DNA of 64,000 bases from Whitmania pigra (GCA_021613335.1 JAJTWR010000266.1:436001-500000), one strand, 5' to 3'. Counted from the first letter of the stretch, positions 23,893-62,905 are shown. A program made the numbers and translations. The notes: a model not told the origin generated them from the sequence alone.

Positions 23893-24773
23893 GATGATGA
23901 GGATGATGGTGGTGGTGATGACGATGATGACGGTGGTGGTGGTGATGATGATGATGACGGTGGTGACGACGACACTGACCCTACGACCTTACCAGGTCGT
24001 GACGGTCGGTCTGAACGACAAGACGACCTTTCAAGAGTTGTTGGAGTGCATCACGTCTCAGTGCCAGTTGGACTCGTCATTGTACTTCATGAGACTCAAA
24101 CTGCCGGGAGAGCACAACTTCAAGATTCCCGAGAGGTCGTCGTACGTACTCAGCGAGGTGATTTTTATGACTAGTGATGATTATGATGATGATGGTGATG
24201 GTGATGTTTAATGATAATGATGATTGATGATGATGATGATGATGATGAAGGTGATGATGGTTTTGCAGTGACTATCAGTTAAAGTTGAAAACATTTAAAA
24301 TCCAACTCATAAAATGTTTATTAACTCGTAGTTCCGCACGAAGTAACCTTTTTTTTCCATTCCGAGAAGAAGCCGTTGGAAAACAAGCAAAACATATCAC
24401 GCTGCAAAAAATAAACGCGAGCGTTAAATAAAGGAACGTACACATCTCCGCACTTATTTACTCCCCGACAAAATTAACTCTTCGTTGTCGTCGTTGTTGC
24501 TTCCGTTCAGGACTGTACCGAGTTGGAACTGTGCGCCAAGCTGCTGTTCCAGATCGAGATCGTCCGGAACTGGAAGGAGAAGGACTTGGGGTTCACAGTC
24601 GAGTGCAGGGAAGACTCGAAGAACGAGGAGGATCTGAGTGTCGTCATTGCAGACGTTGCCAAGAATTCATCCATGACTTCCAGGAAAGGTCAGTTGATGA
24701 TGATGATGATGGTAATGTTGATGGTAATGGTGGTGGTGGTGGTGGTGGTGGTGGTGGTGGTGATGACGATGGC

Positions 24774-24858
<85 letters not shown>

Positions 24859-25874
24859 GTGTTGAAGGTGATGATGATGATTGATGATAGTGTTGATAGT
24901 GATGCTAATTGATGATGGTGATGATAAAGAGGAGGAGACTAGTGATGATGTCATCATTCCAGTGTTCGATTTCAGGTTGAGTTGCCTTGGTGTCGTAATC
25001 AGATTATCCGGATTTTTCTTGATAACTCAATTTTTATAATTCATTTTTCTTGAAAACATGTTTCTCCCAGGTTCTTAAAAATAAATTTTGAATCAAAAAT
25101 AAAAAAAAAAAAACAATAAAAGATAAAGTCTCTAATAGTTGTATTCTTGGTGGATTTAATTAATCTAGGTTCATTAACACAAACTCTTCCAATGATGACA
25201 TTCATGATGACGATGATGGTGACGATGGTGATATTTATGATGATTACGACGACGACGACGACGACGATGATGATGGTGACACTTTCCTGTGATACATTTA
25301 CCACATTACCAAAGGACTTCAAGTTGGTGACGAGTTGTTGGTACTGAACGGCATGATGGTGAACGAACTGGACATGGTGTACATCGAGTCGATCCTTGAG
25401 GAGAGCGACGTCGTATCCATGACGCTGAGGTCGTGCAGGTGTATTGAAAGGTGGGCGGATGTGCGAATATTTAGTAGACGTTATTAGAAGTTTAGGTACT
25501 TTCTGTAAGGAATCACAGAGCGAATAGGTATGTATTTATAAGTAGCTATTTATAGAATAGTAGGCTATTTATAGAATAGGCAGATATGTTAAGCATTCTC
25601 CTAAGAAAACATTTCCAAGACATGCACCAAATTGATCCAATCCTCAGAGACTGCCAGAACTTAGCGAGTCACGTGGAAACACAACAAGAGGAGCACTTGG
25701 AGCAGGTGTCGTCACAGGACTTTGTGACCTCTGAGAACTCTTTGACCTCGTCGGACATCGTGCCACCAAGTAGCACTTTCACCTCGTACATGTCTGATCC
25801 TGCTGCTCAGATGAACCACTCATACAACAACCCTGTGTGGATCACCGACAGCAAGTATCAAGGTTGTTTTGTGG

Positions 25875-25916
<42 letters not shown>

Positions 25917-28900
25917 TATTTATTGTTATTATTATTATATTATTCTCCAAATGATTTACATCTTGTTATTTCCAGGAGGCATTCACAATGATAGACCAGT
26001 GCTTCCTCCATCGATTTTAATGGTTCGACAAACCATTTCAAATCTTCGATCACATGATATTTATTTATGTATTTATTTATTTATTTATTTATGTATTTAC
26101 TTAAGTTATGACTTAATACGAACTTAAATAATGATCAGCATGTAAACTATTTATCGCTTAACCATCTCATATCAGTCAACAGTCATTGATCACTCGAATG
26201 CCAATCACAGAACAAGTCTTATGATGAAGAGGTCGTCAAGCACACGACCACTAGGTCGATGACGGATGCTGAGAAGACGTGCAAAGTCATCCTGGAGCTG
26301 ATTGAAACAGAAAGACAATACGTTCAGGTACTCAATCATTTACAATACAATACAATTCTTTCGAGTACTTCAGTTGTTTACCATACATTACATTGCAATA
26401 TGTTCAGGTATAAGCCATTTGCAATACAATTCAATATGTTATCAGCCGTTTACATTCTGATACAATACAATGCTTTCAAACATTAGCTTTTTAATCTGCA
26501 ATACAATGTGTTCAGACATTTGCAGTCATTAAATGCTGTGGTTTCGAATAATGTCATATTTTTTTAACATTTTTATTTATAATTAAATACAAAAAATCTA
26601 TTTGCAGTAAAACATCATGTAACCTCTATCATTCCAGGACCTCAATTGTCTGATCGACTGGTACTTGGAACCGCTGAAGAACGAGAGGATTGCCGGCAGT
26701 GACGACGTTGAGCAGTTGTTTGGCAACATTCAGGAGATCGTGCACTTCCAAAAGATGTTCCTTCAGAGCCTCGAGGGGGCTGTGGATAAGGAAATCGGAC
26801 CCCACACGAACCCCAATCGAGAGAACATTCACTTTAAGGTTTTATGAATGTTTATCAAATGATCATAACAGAAGTATCTAAGTAATATTTATTTCTCTTA
26901 TTAATTTTTTATGCTCATAATTAATCTAATTAAAGAATTAGAAGCATCTAAGTGATTTTTATTAATTTTTATTCTTATTATTAATCCATATTCTTACGAA
27001 TCTTTCAGAAAATCCTCTTAGCTCTGGGCAGTGCTTTTTTGTATTATGCCCACCACTTCAAGCTATACAGCTCCTTCTGTGCCAGCCACTCAAAAGCTCA
27101 GAAGATTCTTCTGTCAGGTTGTCAGAGAAATTTTAAACCTATTTTTATCCTCTCTCTTTTTTCGTTCTGAAATTCATCCTTCAATTATTCCAACTTCCAG
27201 ACAACAACATCCCACTGCAAGACTTTCTCAAGTCGCACAACCCCATGCAACAGCACTCGGTGGCCCTGGAGTCGTACCTCATCAAACCTATCCAGAGAAT
27301 CCTCAAGTATCCACTTCTTCTCAAACAACTCAAGGAGTTGACTGAGCAGACGAGCGAAGAACATGCCCACTTGAGAGGTTATTAATAATAATTATATTGT
27401 TATGTAATTATCATTATTACTTATTACTAATAACTATACTGTTAAATGATAATTATTATTACTTATTATTAATAATTACATACAATAGACATCTTATTAT
27501 TATTGTGATAATAATTGTGATAAGCTGATGAATAATCAACACCAGAGGCATTGCACGGCATGGAAGCAGTGGCCGAGCACATCAACGAGATGCAGAAGAT
27601 CTACGAGGAGTACGGCTGCATCCTCGACGAATTGTCCAAGCAGTTCAGGGAGAACAACCCCCACTCGAGGGTTTTCAATTTCAAATCGTGCTGGAAACAG
27701 ACCTTAATGAACTTAATGAATAAATAAACAATTGTAATTGTGCCGGCCATGTTTATCGTGCGGCTGTCACGCATGCAATGACTCAGAGTAACTAGGTCAT
27801 ATTGAATGAATGAATTACTGTACCGATGTACTTGGCTTATCAACAAACAAATAAATAAATAAATTATTAATAAATAATCCCTAATTAATAATAAATGCTC
27901 CTTTCCTTCAGAGTTTAGACTTGAACGTCGGTGAACTGCAGATGTACGGCACGGTCAACTGGCTCAATGCCACTTCGGAGCTCGGAAAACTGAAGAAGGG
28001 AATGGAGCTCTTGACGCTTCTCTTCATCTTCAGGTCTGGAGTGGTTCTCATGGCGCAGGAAAAAATCAAAGGGAAAAGAAAAGTGAAAGTAAGATTTTTA
28101 ATTGGTTCCTGTTTGATGTGCAACCAGGATTGATATTATTAATGACACCTTAGAATGTGAAAAGTGCCTGTCATAATTTTTTCGTGATATGATCGATATC
28201 GCATCACCATTCTAGGGTAGGCTGGCACCATCTCTCGGCGATGTAACAAACGGGGGACTCAGTAGCGGGGGTGCAAAGTACAAGACTGCCATCCCTGTGG
28301 ATCAGCTGCAGGTGAGGACCATGGTGGGGGATGCGCACGAATGCCACGGCATCTGGGAGATGATCCATTGCGGATCAGAATACGACGGCAGGATGGAAAA
28401 GATCTACCAGTTTGCCAGGTGGTCTTTTAAGATTTTAACCTCTTCGTAGTTCCAAATGAAATTAACTAACTTCTTAACGGCCACAGCTCTCAGGAAGCTA
28501 GAAGAGACTTTATCCGGACGATACACTTTTCGATCAGAGAGAACCTCCAACAACCGAAACAAGCCACTTACAATCACTCGTCGACCAAATCTCTAACCCC
28601 GGATGTCAGATCCAAGTCGATAAGAACTTCCTCAAACGGTCAGGGTGTTCGTCATGTCCACTACAGCAGGGACATGGAACCTTCGTCTCAGGTCAAACAG
28701 ACATCCCACCAACGCTTGTGCCAGCAATCCAAGACTCTGAAACAAAGCAGCCAAGCGAGGTACGATGCCGTTTCCGAGCTATCCTTCACGAGCCCAGAAG
28801 GGCCCAGTCGACTCGACCAACGTCTGCCAGAGACCAGTCCGATGGATTACCACCGCCACCACTACGAAACATCCACCATATCCACCGTCTCGCATAGAAA

Positions 28901-29204
28901 CCCAGCTGCCATCTTGCAGACCGGAGCAGCTCGACTGACGCAGACGAGCAACGAGCATGCCAGGTATTCATCCCAAACTCTCCAACATCAGACCATCAGA
29001 GAACCACACAGGCCTGGATCACCAGTTTGGAAGCCTAGATCAGGGACCATGTGTACGACGAACCAATCACCATCAACGGGTGACATTTGCGGGCACAGCA
29101 CCTCGGAAGTCGAACCTCCAATCACAACTTCAGCACCTCAGAAGCAAAGGGTTGCATTTCTCATTCCCAACAAGTACAAGGAATTCGAAGACACTGATTG
29201 CTGA
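14675..29204 (+). CDS. TIAM1/sif: Tiam/still life-type Rac guanine nucleotide exchange factor
   Basis: Exchanges GDP for GTP on Rac at membranes and synapses. Twenty-nine exons join with every phase consistent (about 2,053 residues, like Drosophila still life): 14675-14763, 15026-15207, 15906-16027, 16936-17101, 17357-17744, 18138-18284, 18474-18933, 19137-19413, 19623-20386, 20871-20911, 21008-21174, 21943-22037, 22268-22411, 22571-22753, 23122-23348, 23567-23681, 23996-24157, 24511-24688, 25315-25438, 25606-25862, 25976-26022, 26211-26327, 26638-26838, 27009-27117, 27201-27377, 27546-27670, 27912-28088, 28216-28418, 28487-29204. Order of parts: myristoylatable N-terminus, WH1-like segment, Ser-rich linker, PH1-CC-Ex, Ras-binding, PDZ, DH, PH2, variable tail. 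Least certain are the start of exon 4 (weak acceptor), exon 9 (a second acceptor 29 bases on) and exon 20 (a second acceptor at 25647). Introns carry large GAT, GGT and ATT arrays. Confidence 0.93.
15742..15888. repeat. CAT microsatellite, Tiam intron 2
   Basis: Imperfect CAT array becoming pure from 15832 to 15888, ending 17 bases before the exon 3 acceptor. It occupies the position where branch point and polypyrimidine tract would be expected. On the minus strand it produces false poly-Asp/Met frames. Confidence 0.9.
16584..16618. repeat. ATT microsatellite, Tiam intron 3
   Basis: Pure ATT trinucleotide array in the intron between exons 3 and 4. Confidence 0.85.
16936..20386 (+). other. 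Tiam exons 4-9: serine-rich linker
   Basis: Exons 16936-17101, 17357-17744, 18138-18284, 18474-18933, 19137-19413 and 19623-20386 encode a poorly conserved linker of about 730 residues: His/Tyr-rich, then acidic ([11 protein letters not shown]), then Ser/Thr/Pro-rich with TCA-type serine runs. Near the start of exon 9 is [20 protein letters not shown], which resembles still life. Exon 18138-18284 has no long ORF but reads openly in the required phase ([19 protein letters not shown]). Homology does not fix these exon limits, so treat them as provisional. Confidence 0.7.
20871..23348 (+). other. Tiam exons 10-15: PH1, coiled coil and extension (PH-CC-Ex)
   Basis: [15 protein letters not shown] begins the first PH domain, followed by [33 protein letters not shown] and [17 protein letters not shown]. 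The coiled coil follows ([35 protein letters not shown]) and then [19 protein letters not shown] and the extension through [11 protein letters not shown]. This is the Tiam membrane- and scaffold-binding module. Confidence 0.9.
22053..22153. repeat. GAT microsatellite, Tiam PH1 intron
   Basis: GAT array with a few GAC units, starting 15 bases after the exon ending at 22037. It gives a false poly-Asp frame. Confidence 0.9.
23781..23970. repeat. Compound GGT/GAT array before the Ras-binding exon
   Basis: Alternating blocks of three to five GGT and three to five GAT repeats form a higher-order period of about 24-30 bases, repeated six or seven times. The array ends about 25 bases before the acceptor at 23995. 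The antisense frame reads alternating Pro and Ser blocks and is not a gene. Confidence 0.9.
24166..24260. repeat. GAT-rich array after the Ras-binding exon
   Basis: Imperfect GAT repeat beginning within a few bases of the donor at 24158. Confidence 0.75.
24693..24858. repeat. GAT/GGT array, PDZ intron
   Basis: Mixed GAT and a 30-base pure GGT block, then a pure GAT run of about 84 bases (24774-24858). It starts four bases after the donor at 24689 and gives false poly-Asp, Met and His frames. Confidence 0.9.
25192..25280. repeat. GAT/GAC array before the PDZ exon
   Basis: Degenerate GAT array with a pure GAC block, ending about 35 bases before the acceptor at 25314. Confidence 0.75.
25877..25942. 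repeat. ATT microsatellite, Tiam intron
   Basis: Pure ATT to about 25916, then mixed TTA/TTTA, inside a short intron of 113 bases (25863-25975). Confidence 0.85.
26211..27670 (+). other. Tiam exons 22-26: DH (RhoGEF) catalytic domain
   Basis: Exons 26211-26327, 26638-26838, 27009-27117, 27201-27377 and 27546-27670. Conserved region 1 is [20 protein letters not shown], the middle part includes [19 protein letters not shown] and [18 protein letters not shown], and the hallmark last helix is [20 protein letters not shown]. All expected DH landmarks are present, so exchange activity is expected. Confidence 0.93.
27912..29204 (+). other. Tiam exons 27-29: second PH domain and C-terminal tail
   Basis: [20 protein letters not shown] and [20 protein letters not shown], then [20 protein letters not shown] and [20 protein letters not shown], match the DH-linked PH domain. 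The remaining roughly 210 residues are Ser/Thr/His/Pro-rich and end in EFEDTDC. A CCAG|GTATTC inside the last exon at 28968 could serve as a donor, so an alternative spliced 3' end is possible. Confidence 0.85.
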
Positions 29205-29340
29205 CTTTCCCTAATGGACTGACTGTCGTTGAACTCGAAATATATTTTGCTTTTTATAATATTCACTAGACTCGTGTGCTGCTGAACAATGGTGCTGGGG
29301 CATTATAGTTTCATGAGATTGTATTATCGTTCATAAACAC

Positions 29341-29346
29341 AATAAA
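29341..29346 (+). terminator. TIAM1/sif: Poly(A) signal of Tiam
   Basis: AATAAA, 137 bases after the Tiam stop codon and 55 bases before the RPS4 stop codon on the other strand. Confidence 0.75.
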
Positions 29347-29367
29347 CACGACTTGTTCTCTTCATAT

Positions 29368-29373
29368 TTTATT
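29368..29373 (-). terminator. RPS4: Poly(A) signal of RPS4
   Basis: AATAAA on the minus strand, about 30 bases after the RPS4 stop codon, as expected for a ribosomal protein mRNA with a very short 3' UTR. Confidence 0.8.
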
Positions 29374-29401
29374 ACGCAAATACCAGCAATCAGTTCGTCA
29401 T

Positions 29402-30789
29402 TTATTGCGTTCTGGCAGCGATCCTACGATCCCTCTCCTCAGCAATGGTCAACCTGACACCCTTTCCAGATGGAAGTGACACCCAGGGCTTGTTTCCCTT
29501 TCCAATGATGAAGACGTTGTTCAACCTGGTGGCGAAAACATTGCCAATGGCATCCTTGATGTGGACCATGTCGACTGATCCTGGATGTCTTTCCCTGTGG
29601 GTGATGATACCCACACGACCCAAATTCCTACCACCAGTGATCATGCACACGTTTCCTGTATTAGTCAAAATAATCAAGTATTACATCATGTTATTAATAC
29701 CATGAGCTATTTTAGGCCAAAGGTGCTACGAATCGCTACAAACCGGAGTCAAACTTGATGAACTCCTCAACTTTGCCAGTGGCAATGTTCAGCTTGATGG
29801 TGTCGTTGACTTTGATGAGTGGGTCAGGGTATCTGATGGTCCTACCATCATTTGTCACAATGCTTGGCACTCCCTTCAGTCCAACAAGGACTTTCTTGAC
29901 CTTGCAGAGCTTGTACTGCAAATTAAATTACATTTATGCCTTGCAATCACCAATAACTAATAACTAATAGCTAGTTAAGTTAGTTAGCATAACAGGTATA
30001 AATTGTATTATAATTTACATGAAAAAAGGTTAAAACTCACTTTGGCCTCCTCAGGGGTGATACGGTGAGTGGTGAAACGTCCCTTGACATCATAGATGTA
30101 TCTGAAGTTTTCACCAGTCTTCTCAATGGAGATGACATCTGTGTTCAGTAATGCAGAGCATGTTATATTTGTCATTAAATAATGACAATTGTTATATTGT
30201 TCAGATTCCTAACCAGAGTTTAGGCAGAGTCCAAGCTCTGGGGCGTCATCGAATGATTTTACTATCGCATTGTCTTATACCAAACTGCCATTGCTAGACA
30301 GTCCAGAGATCGATACAATGCTATCAGCACAATAGACCATCACAAGAACTTACCCATAAATCCAGCAGGGTAGGTCTTGTCAGTCCTGACCTTTCCGTCG
30401 ATCTTGACCAAACGCTGGGCAAGGATCTTCTTAACCTCTTCATAGGTCAAAGCGTAATGGAGACGGTTCCTCAAGAAGATGGCCAGGGGCATGCACTCCC
30501 TCAATTTGTGGGGACCGCAGCTGGGTCTTGGAGCCTGCAAACCGGCGACAAATTCAGCACACCGCCATTTTCAAAAAGCAAAATGGTTTATTATTTTACT
30601 CACGAAAACTCCTCCGAGTTTATCCAACATCCATTGGCGTGGGGCGACAACACGCTTTAAATGCTTCTTCGGACCACGGGCCTGTTAATGCATTAAGATT
30701 CCATTAGTGACAAATTCTTTTTATCAAAAACTTTTATCTGCAGACGATAATTCAGCGAGTATCCGATTTAAAACAGTCGCACCAACCAT
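29402..30789 (-). CDS. RPS4: 40S ribosomal protein S4 (eS4)
   Basis: Small-subunit ribosomal protein with S4 RNA-binding, central and KOW regions. Six minus-strand exons: 30789-30787 (the ATG alone), 30681-30604, 30534-30354, 30138-30041, 29915-29744 and 29655-29402, total 261 residues (human RPS4X 263). The match is near full length: [112 protein letters not shown] and [18 protein letters not shown] first coding exon holding only the start codon is typical of ribosomal protein genes. The 5' UTR carries a pyrimidine (TOP) tract and intron 3 a snoRNA candidate. Expected to be highly expressed and translationally controlled through TOP. Confidence 0.97.
30195..30325 (-). ncRNA. Candidate H/ACA box snoRNA in RPS4 intron 3
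   Basis: Read on the minus strand within the intron 30353-30139. Hairpin 1 has a 7-bp lower stem GCATTGT (30321-30315)/ACAATGC (30273-30267), an internal loop of 12 and 10 bases like a pseudouridylation pocket, a 6-bp upper stem ACTGTC/GGCAGT with one G-T pair, and a 7-base loop. A hinge contains ATAGTA (30265-30260), fitting the H box ANANNA. Hairpin 2 has a perfect 6-bp stem CCAGAG/CTCTGG (30241-30236 with 30218-30213). An ACA follows at 30200-30198, with three bases after it. Total length of about 130 bases and a ribosomal-protein host are typical. The lower stem of hairpin 2 is weak (4 bp) and I cannot assign a target. Confidence 0.5.
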
Positions 30790-30807
30790 TCTGAAGTACT
30801 ACCGATA

Positions 30808-30818
30808 GGAAAAGGAAG
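30808..30818 (-). promoter_or_regulatory. RPS4: 5' TOP pyrimidine tract of RPS4
   Basis: On the minus strand CTTCCTTTTCC lies about 18 bases before the ATG. Transcripts of translation-machinery genes start with such C-plus-pyrimidine tracts, so transcription probably starts here. Confidence 0.65.
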
Positions 30819-30822
30819 TCCA

Positions 30823-32224
30823 CTTGATAACAAACGAATAAGATATAGAATGGCGATTATAAACTATTAACCATAAAAATATAATCTAGGGCAAAAATTT
30901 AAATTAAATAAATAAATAAAAAAATACAATGTTGTAAAATATTGCTTAGATTTTCATTAAAAATCCAACTATCTTGATAACATTGTTTTAAAACATTTTG
31001 TGGTTGGAAGTAGTTATTTAATATTTAAATATATTTTATAACTAAATTAAATTTTTAATTTTGAAGAATTTGAAAATACGTCTTAAACATGAGCCCTTTG
31101 GATTTGGTTGACTTTTTCCATTCATGTGAAGCTCTGTTTGAATATGCGCCACTACAATCATGCTCAAAATCCTCTTCATCATTATTACATTTTCTAATAT
31201 TTTAGTCTTGAATTCCAATTTTTAAGGAGTTTCAGTTTTTCTTTTAGACGAGAAATTTGTGTTTTTAACTCGTTAATTCCAATTAAAGCTTTCCACTTTG
31301 CTCACTACAAAAAGGAAACATTCTACACAATTTTAAAAACTACAAAATTTTTTGGTTTGATCAAAGGATATTTAGACCAAAATTTCCAGCTTATTTTTCT
31401 CGAAGTTAAAGTACTTCAAACTTTTCATTTTTGTACACGTCGAATCCCTTCTGCTCCTTCACAAAATCCGGTCGCGGCGTCCGGACCCACCGCCCACTAG
31501 CGTGACAATCCCCACCAATTCCACACTAACATTCCTTTCAAAATCAGATTAGTTGGTCACAAAAGCGATAAACTTCACTACTCTTAGAGCATAAGTAATT
31601 TCTCTGGAGTCCTCACTTGAACCAGCTTAGTCGGGATTTTTTTTTATTTTAGCAAGCAAGGCCTTCCTCTTCACACCTTTTCAGCCTTGACGAACTCTGG
31701 GTACAGGTAACTGAAGCCAAGACAACTACATCTTATCCTAGTTATTATAATCCTTAGTTCATCAAACCACAAACGAACAAAAGCAACAACAAAAATATTT
31801 TTCCTAAGTTGTTAAAACGAACGTTCCACATTTGACCGAGTTGAAGAGAACATTTTTAATTCCTTGTCAGTGTATTTAAAGGACAAATTTGCAGGACCAA
31901 AGCTCGCCAAAACAAAACAAAAAGACAAAAAAGACAATTTGGTAAATTTCAACCCCGAAGGCAACTACAACCGATACAGACCGATATAGTGCGCAGAGAT
32001 GAAAATGTGAATTCGACGACACGATTCCAAAGAATGTTTTTCAAAAAACCAAATCACCAGGATTGCGACAACAGGAAAATAAGTGCTTCAAAATGCATGA
32101 AAGCCTCGAGCATCAATCTCATCGAGAGGTTGACCGACGGCATCCACTGGAGTTCAAGTTTCCGGTGATCGACATGGGAGAGTATTGCATCTAGATGTTC
32201 CGTGCTCCTTCGACGTCCGAAGTC
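30823..32224. other. RPS4 upstream region and DGK 3' UTR
   Basis: AT-rich near RPS4, with one GC-richer patch around 31470-31510. It should hold the RPS4 promoter and the 3' UTR of the kinase gene. A minus-strand AATAAA at 31643-31648, about 580 bases after the kinase stop, is the best poly(A) candidate. No coding exon seen. Confidence 0.45.
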
Positions 32225-60528
<28,304 letters not shown>

Positions 60529-60579
60529 CTGAAGATTAAAAGAACTTTCTTCTGACATGGATCAACAACTTTGTTTTTA

Positions 60580-60603
60580 ATAATAATAATAATAATAATA
60601 ATA

Positions 60604-60642
<39 letters not shown>

Positions 60643-60700
60643 CAATAATAATAATAATAACAATAATAATAATAAATAAATAATATTAAGAATTGTGATT
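60580..60700. repeat. AAT/AAC array
   Basis: AAT array with AAC units, 50 bases upstream (minus sense) of exon 60528-60472. Confidence 0.85.
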
Positions 60701-60781
60701 ATCATGATGATGATAATAACAATATTAATAATAAATTAACCCACATCTACAGCAGCAGCAACAACAAAAACAAAAAATATA

Positions 60782-60857
60782 ACAACACCATCCACTCGTC
60801 CGTGAAGCAAGAACAACAGCATCCTAACAACACTATCCACTCATCCGTGAAGCAAGA
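60782..60857. repeat. Tandem duplication, 30-base units 46 bases apart
   Basis: Two copies of a unit containing ATCCACTC(G/A)TCCGTGAAGC. Further CCGTGAA motifs recur at about 60935, 60961, 61013 and 61037. Confidence 0.8.
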
Positions 60858-61107
60858 CATCGTCTTCCGATCGGAAAATAAGCGACTTTTCATTAAAGGA
60901 CCACCAATGTCTCTCCGGTTTTGTAATCACTCGACCGTGAACTCCATTCGGAGGCTATCGACCGTGAACAGTCAACGGAGTGGGGTTTTTTCCTACCGTG
61001 GCAGAGTTTTCAGACCGTGAAGCCAAAAGCGCTAGCTCCGTGAGTCGATTATTTGGTGGTAACAAGATTAAGGGAGGGTGGGAAATTGGATTGCAAAGTG
61101 GACAATC

Positions 61108-61108
<1 letters not shown>

Positions 61109-61153
<45 letters not shown>

Positions 61154-61161
61154 GGATGATG

Positions 61162-61192
<31 letters not shown>

Positions 61193-61206
61193 GGATGATG
61201 ATGATG

Positions 61207-61266
<60 letters not shown>
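61109..61266. repeat. GAT microsatellite
   Basis: GAT array with GAG units, ending in a short GGT block and followed at 61320-61371 by an AAT array. Confidence 0.93.
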
Positions 61267-61320
61267 GTGGTAGTGGTGGTGGCGACGATGGCGATGATGG
61301 TGTAGCTGCGATGCAGTCAA

Positions 61321-61372
<52 letters not shown>

Positions 61373-62561
61373 TTAAATGAGCCCATTACCATGACAACCC
61401 CATGCCATAGAATACCATACGTTCCTAAATCTTATCTTCTATCCATACCGCAATTTCATATTTCTTTTTATTAATAAATATTATTATTGTTATTCCCTTT
61501 TTAATCAAAGTGTTCTTGGAATAAGCTTTCATCACATAATAATAATTATTATTATTACAACTGTAACAAATAAATACATAGTAATATTATTTATAAATTC
61601 TGGTCTAAAAAACATTTTTTACAAATAATTACGTGATAAAATTATTATTGTTTTAATAAATAAATATTTACGTCACACCTCTCTCTGCCACGCTGGTCAA
61701 CGTGACGAGACTTATTTAAAAAAAAAAACAAATAAATATTTTCCTGTCATTTTATTCTTCCATTTGAGGGGAAATTGTCATAAATCCGTCAGATAAAAAT
61801 CGAATTATTTCCTTAACATGGCAGGACCATAACACCCCCTAGGCAAAGCCATCACCCCAACACCCAACCCCTCTAAACCTGTTGTTTGTCTCAACTCTGG
61901 CAAACATGTCTTAGGGAGTAAATATTGAACTATGAAAGTTGACAAGAAACATTCCTTGTCCTTGCCGTCCTTAAGGTCTTGAGTTCAAAACCCGATGAGT
62001 CCTTTTTTCTTTTAATTTAAATGGTTGTTGTTGATGAATGTCCAAATTGCAAGAGTCCAAATCAAAAGTTGAAAGGTTAAAGTTTATGGAAGGTCAAAAG
62101 GTTAAGGTAAAAGTAAAAAAATTATACCAATAATAATAAAACCTGTATACAGCTTTTAAAATAAAATGTGGCGGGAACTGTAGGCGTACTACGTATTGAA
62201 AAAATTGTCATAATATCTAAATTACAGATTGTCGTTGTAATTTTCAAAATTGTAATTATTTTATTTATTATTTTGTTTTATTGATCATAATTAATTACAG
62301 TGAATAGAATTACTTAGAATCTAAATTATAAAGGCAATTAAATTAAGAAAATCCAGGGTCTAAGACGATATTTTTTCGCTTAAATAAATAATTATTTTAA
62401 AACATTAAAAGCCAAACTGAATAAATTCGGAAAAATCCGAATTAAATTAAAAATTCTCTTTGACGAAGATTTCTTCGACTGGAAACTCAAAAATAATTTT
62501 TAAAATCTTTAAAAAAACCACAATAAAGAATGGTAAAAATTCTTTACTTAGTTTAATTGAT

Positions 62562-62905
62562 TCACTCACTCACTCACTCACTCCACTCACTCACTCACTC
62601 ATCACTCACTCACTCCACTCACTCACTCACTCACTCACTCACTCACTCACTCACTCACTCACTCACTCACTCACTCACTCACTCACTCACTCACTCACTC
62701 ATTCACTCACTCACTCACTCACTCACTCACTCACTCACTCACTCACTCACTCACTCACTCACTCACTCACTCACTCATTCACTCACTCATTCACTCACTC
62801 ACTCACTCACTCATTCACTCACTCACTCACTCACTCACTCACTCACTCACTCACTCACTCACTCACTCACTCACTCACTCACTCACTCACTCACTCACTC
62901 ACTCA
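62562..62905. repeat. CACT tetranucleotide array, about 340 bases
   Basis: Second large CACT array in the window, with ATTC-type substitutions; false THSL-repeat frames. Confidence 0.95.

Larger units (their letters stand above)
23567..25438 (+). other. Tiam exons 16-19: Ras-binding domain and PDZ domain
   Basis: Exons 23567-23681 and 23996-24157 give [18 protein letters not shown] and [17 protein letters not shown], the ubiquitin-like Ras-binding domain, finishing in exon 24511-24688 ([14 protein letters not shown]). The same exon starts the PDZ domain ([14 protein letters not shown]; the carboxylate loop reads DLGF), which exon 25315-25438 completes ([20 protein letters not shown]). The intron splitting the PDZ carries the largest GAT/GGT array in the gene. 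Confidence 0.9.

Noticed and set aside
24523..24957. Poly-Asp, poly-Met and poly-His frames around the PDZ exons
   Set aside because: The first part is the genuine Tiam exon 24511-24688; the rest is intronic GAT/GGT repeat, and the antisense frame is its complement.
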